From positions 1 through 7,804 of the forward strand of contig JBCCTX010000354.1 in assembly GCA_039197765.1 (NCBI GenBank): 7,804 bases of DNA, given 5' to 3'. Below, piece after piece: positions 7,112 to 7,804 of this stretch. This DNA comes from JBCCTX01 sp039197765 (GTDB lineage: Bacteria > Bacteroidota > Bacteroidia > J057). The notes beneath the pieces are model-generated. The model had not been told where the DNA came from and made no database searches. It saw only the letters and a list, made by a program, of their open reading frames with translations. Position numbers and translations under genes: made by a program. Numbering within the stretch: the first letter of the stretch is position 1; every line of letters starts with the position of its first letter.

Positions 7112-7132
7112 CTATCGGCTAAAAGCCGATAG
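7112..7132. repeat. Perfect hairpin, outer right-end palindrome of the IS element
   Basis: Nine-bp arms CTATCGGCT (7112-7120) and AGCCGATAG (7124-7132) with a 3-base AAA loop. It shares the core CGGCT-nnn-AGCCG with the neighbouring hairpin at 7141-7155. There is no T-run on either side, so it is not a terminator. Confidence 0.75.
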
Positions 7133-7140
7133 AATTGGTT

Positions 7141-7155
7141 GCGGCTGCAAGCCGC
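7141..7155. repeat. Perfect hairpin, inner right-end palindrome of the IS element
   Basis: Six-bp arms GCGGCT (7141-7146) and AGCCGC (7150-7155) with a 3-base loop, ending seven bases before the tnpA stop codon. It is followed by CTAAAG, so it overlaps the decamer CCGCCTAAAG that is repeated at the other end of the element. Confidence 0.7.
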
Positions 7156-7162
7156 CTAAAGA

Positions 7163-7600
7163 TCATTCACTAATTTGAAAATCGTCATCTTTCATATCAT
7201 CCATCTTGTCTTGATTGGCAATATACTCCTCAATCACCTTATCGGTGATATTACCCGTACTTACTGCAAAATACCCTCTAGCCCAAAGATGTTGGCCCCA
7301 AAATTGACGACGCAATTCTGTATATTCTTGAAGCAGTTTCCTAGAACTCTTCCCCTTTATATACTGAGATATCTTGCTTACAGACAATCGAGGTGGATAG
7401 CTCAGCAACAAATGAACATGGTCTTTAGAAACATGGCCTTTTACAATTTGAATATCGTTGGAAAGACATATCTCTCGTATCAGACTACGGAGACGCTTAG
7501 CTATATCTCCATAAAGAACTTGTTTTCGATATTTTGTTACAAAAACCAAATGGATTTTCAGGTTATAACGGGTATGAGAACCCTGGCGATAGGTATCCAT
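7163..7600 (-). CDS. tnpA: IS200/IS605 family transposase TnpA (Y1 HUH single-strand transposase)
   Basis: A complete 145-residue Y1 transposase that cuts and rejoins single-stranded DNA at hairpin-marked ends. The N-terminal 'YNLKIHLVFVTKYRKQVLYG' (12-31) is the standard opening of the family. The HUH metal-binding motif is HVH at 61-63, within KDHVHLLLSYPP. 'GQHLWARGYFAVSTG' (102-116) matches the conserved strand before the catalytic helix, and the nucleophile is Tyr126 in EEYIANQ with the metal-assisting Gln130 four residues on. All catalytic residues are present and there is no frameshift, so the enzyme may be active. No tnpB or IscB-like accessory gene is present, which makes this an IS200-type rather than an IS605-type element. 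The length fits IS200 TnpA (about 150 residues) better than the longer REP-associated RAYT proteins. It is oriented towards the DUF885 gene, so readthrough could express that gene. Confidence 0.95.
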   Translation of the reverse strand: MDTYRQGSHTRYNLKIHLVFVTKYRKQVLYGDIAKRLRSLIREICLSNDIQIVKGHVSKDHVHLLLSYPPRLSVSKISQYIKGKSSRKLLQEYTELRRQFWGQHLWARGYFAVSTGNITDKVIEEYIANQDKMDDMKDDDFQISE

Positions 7601-7622
7601 CCCGCTAAAATACTAAAGTTCC

Positions 7623-7639
7623 CGCCTAAAGGCGTGGGA
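7623..7639. repeat. Left-end hairpin of the IS element, upstream of tnpA
   Basis: Core arms CGCC (7623-7626) and GGCG (7631-7634) with a TAAA loop; the stem can extend by TCC (7620-7622) with GGA (7637-7639) across a 2-base bulge (7635-7636). It stands about 20-40 bases before the tnpA start codon, where IS200-group elements carry their left-end recognition hairpin, and could also restrain tnpA transcription or translation. Confidence 0.6.
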
Positions 7640-7692
7640 TTTCGACCATCCCAATAATTTGATATTAAAAGGGTAAAAGCAAGAAAAGGGAG

Positions 7693-7804
7693 CTATTGTT
7701 CTTCTGGATTCCCAAACTTAACAAATGCAATTAAGTCAGCCATACTCGAAGGAGTAATCTGTGCACTCAAGCCTGTAGGCATACCGGAATGAGAAAGTGC
7801 GGTA
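7693..7804 (-). CDS. C-terminal fragment of a gene entering from the right; possible c-type cytochrome/heme-binding protein tail
   Basis: Reading the minus strand from the window edge gives 36 residues and a TAG stop (7695-7693). They begin TALSHSGMPTGLSAQI and continue TPSSMADLIAFVKFGNPEEQ. The pattern 'S-x-MP-x-GL ... I-TP-x-x-MADLIAF-hydrophobic' is the usual ending of cytochrome c-like domains, notably PVC-type putative heme-binding proteins, where the final helix 'MADLIAYL' packs against the heme fold. The heme-binding CxxCH would lie outside the window and is not seen, so the family assignment is tentative, while the reading frame itself is believable. The stop lies about 40 bases from the transposon's left end, so this gene's 3' end is probably intact. 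Confidence 0.6.
   Translation of the reverse strand, partial: TALSHSGMPTGLSAQITPSSMADLIAFVKFGNPEEQ

Larger units (their letters stand above)
7105..7655 (-). mobile_element. IS200/IS605-group insertion sequence (single-gene, boundaries approximate)
   Basis: The element holds one Y1 transposase gene on the minus strand, flanked by subterminal hairpins as in IS200-type elements, which lack inverted terminal repeats and make no target duplication. Upstream of tnpA is a hairpin with core CGCC/GGCG (7623-7626 and 7631-7634, TAAA loop, extended outward by TCC/GGA across a 2-base bulge). Downstream are two perfect hairpins at 7141-7155 and 7112-7132. The decamer CCGCCTAAAG occurs on both sides (7152-7161 and 7622-7631). 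Exact tips cannot be placed without an empty site; the limits are judged from the usual 10-20 bases between hairpin and tip. Confidence 0.75.

Noticed and set aside
7112..7155. Hairpins as transcription terminators of tnpA
   Set aside because: Neither palindrome is followed by a T-run on either strand; they fit transposon-end structures better.
7163..7600. RAYT (REP-associated) domesticated transposase
   Set aside because: The protein is 145 residues with standard IS200 motifs and lies between end-like hairpins; a RAYT is usually longer. The twin palindromes keep the idea open only as a finding.
7175..7657. 160-codon open frame on the plus strand across the transposase
   Set aside because: It is antisense to a clearly functional tnpA, resembles no known family, and its length reflects the codon pattern of tnpA.

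Overview
The window looks like chromosomal DNA from a member of the Bacteroidota (Flavobacteriia, Cytophagia or a relative; the class cannot be fixed from this sequence). The evidence is a type IX secretion (Por secretion tail) C-terminus on the first gene, a perfect TAnnTTTG -7 box typical of the phylum, Bacteroidota-style lipoprotein signal peptides, start codons without Shine-Dalgarno sequences, and a C-terminal tail on the repeat protein of a kind common in this phylum.

Layout. 1-342 (+) is the 3' end of a secreted protein: the last strand of a probable discoidin/fucolectin-like domain followed by a T9SS sorting tail. It is closed by a strong intrinsic terminator (375-411). 459-1616 (+) is a complete group I (NifS/IscS-like) cysteine desulfurase with its own candidate promoter. 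1677-3839 (+) is a complete S9A prolyl oligopeptidase lipoprotein. 3840-4199 is a gene-free convergent region with AT-rich inverted repeats and two opposed terminators. 4200-5240 (-) is a 346-residue protein built from 31-residue repeats with a tail-fibre-like C-terminus. 5298-7094 (-) is a DUF885 zinc-peptidase-like lipoprotein. About 7105-7655 is an IS200/IS605-type element with an intact Y1 transposase (7163-7600, -) and terminal hairpins. 7693-7804 (-) is the last 36 codons of a gene entering from the right, possibly the tail of a c-type cytochrome or heme-binding protein.

How the parts relate. Two envelope-anchored peptidases of unrelated families (serine S9A and DUF885) face each other across the terminator pair, which fits peptide scavenging or turnover in the envelope; that link is inferred only from proximity. 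On the minus strand all genes point the same way. With the transposon removed, the right-edge gene, the DUF885 gene and the repeat protein would be closely spaced, so the element may have broken an older transcription unit and now sits about 15-20 bases before the DUF885 start codon.

The least explained item is the repeat protein (4200-5240): a regular series of 31-residue units with no signal peptide and a fibre-type C-terminus. The hairpins around the transposase and the structured convergent intergenic region are the next most interesting.
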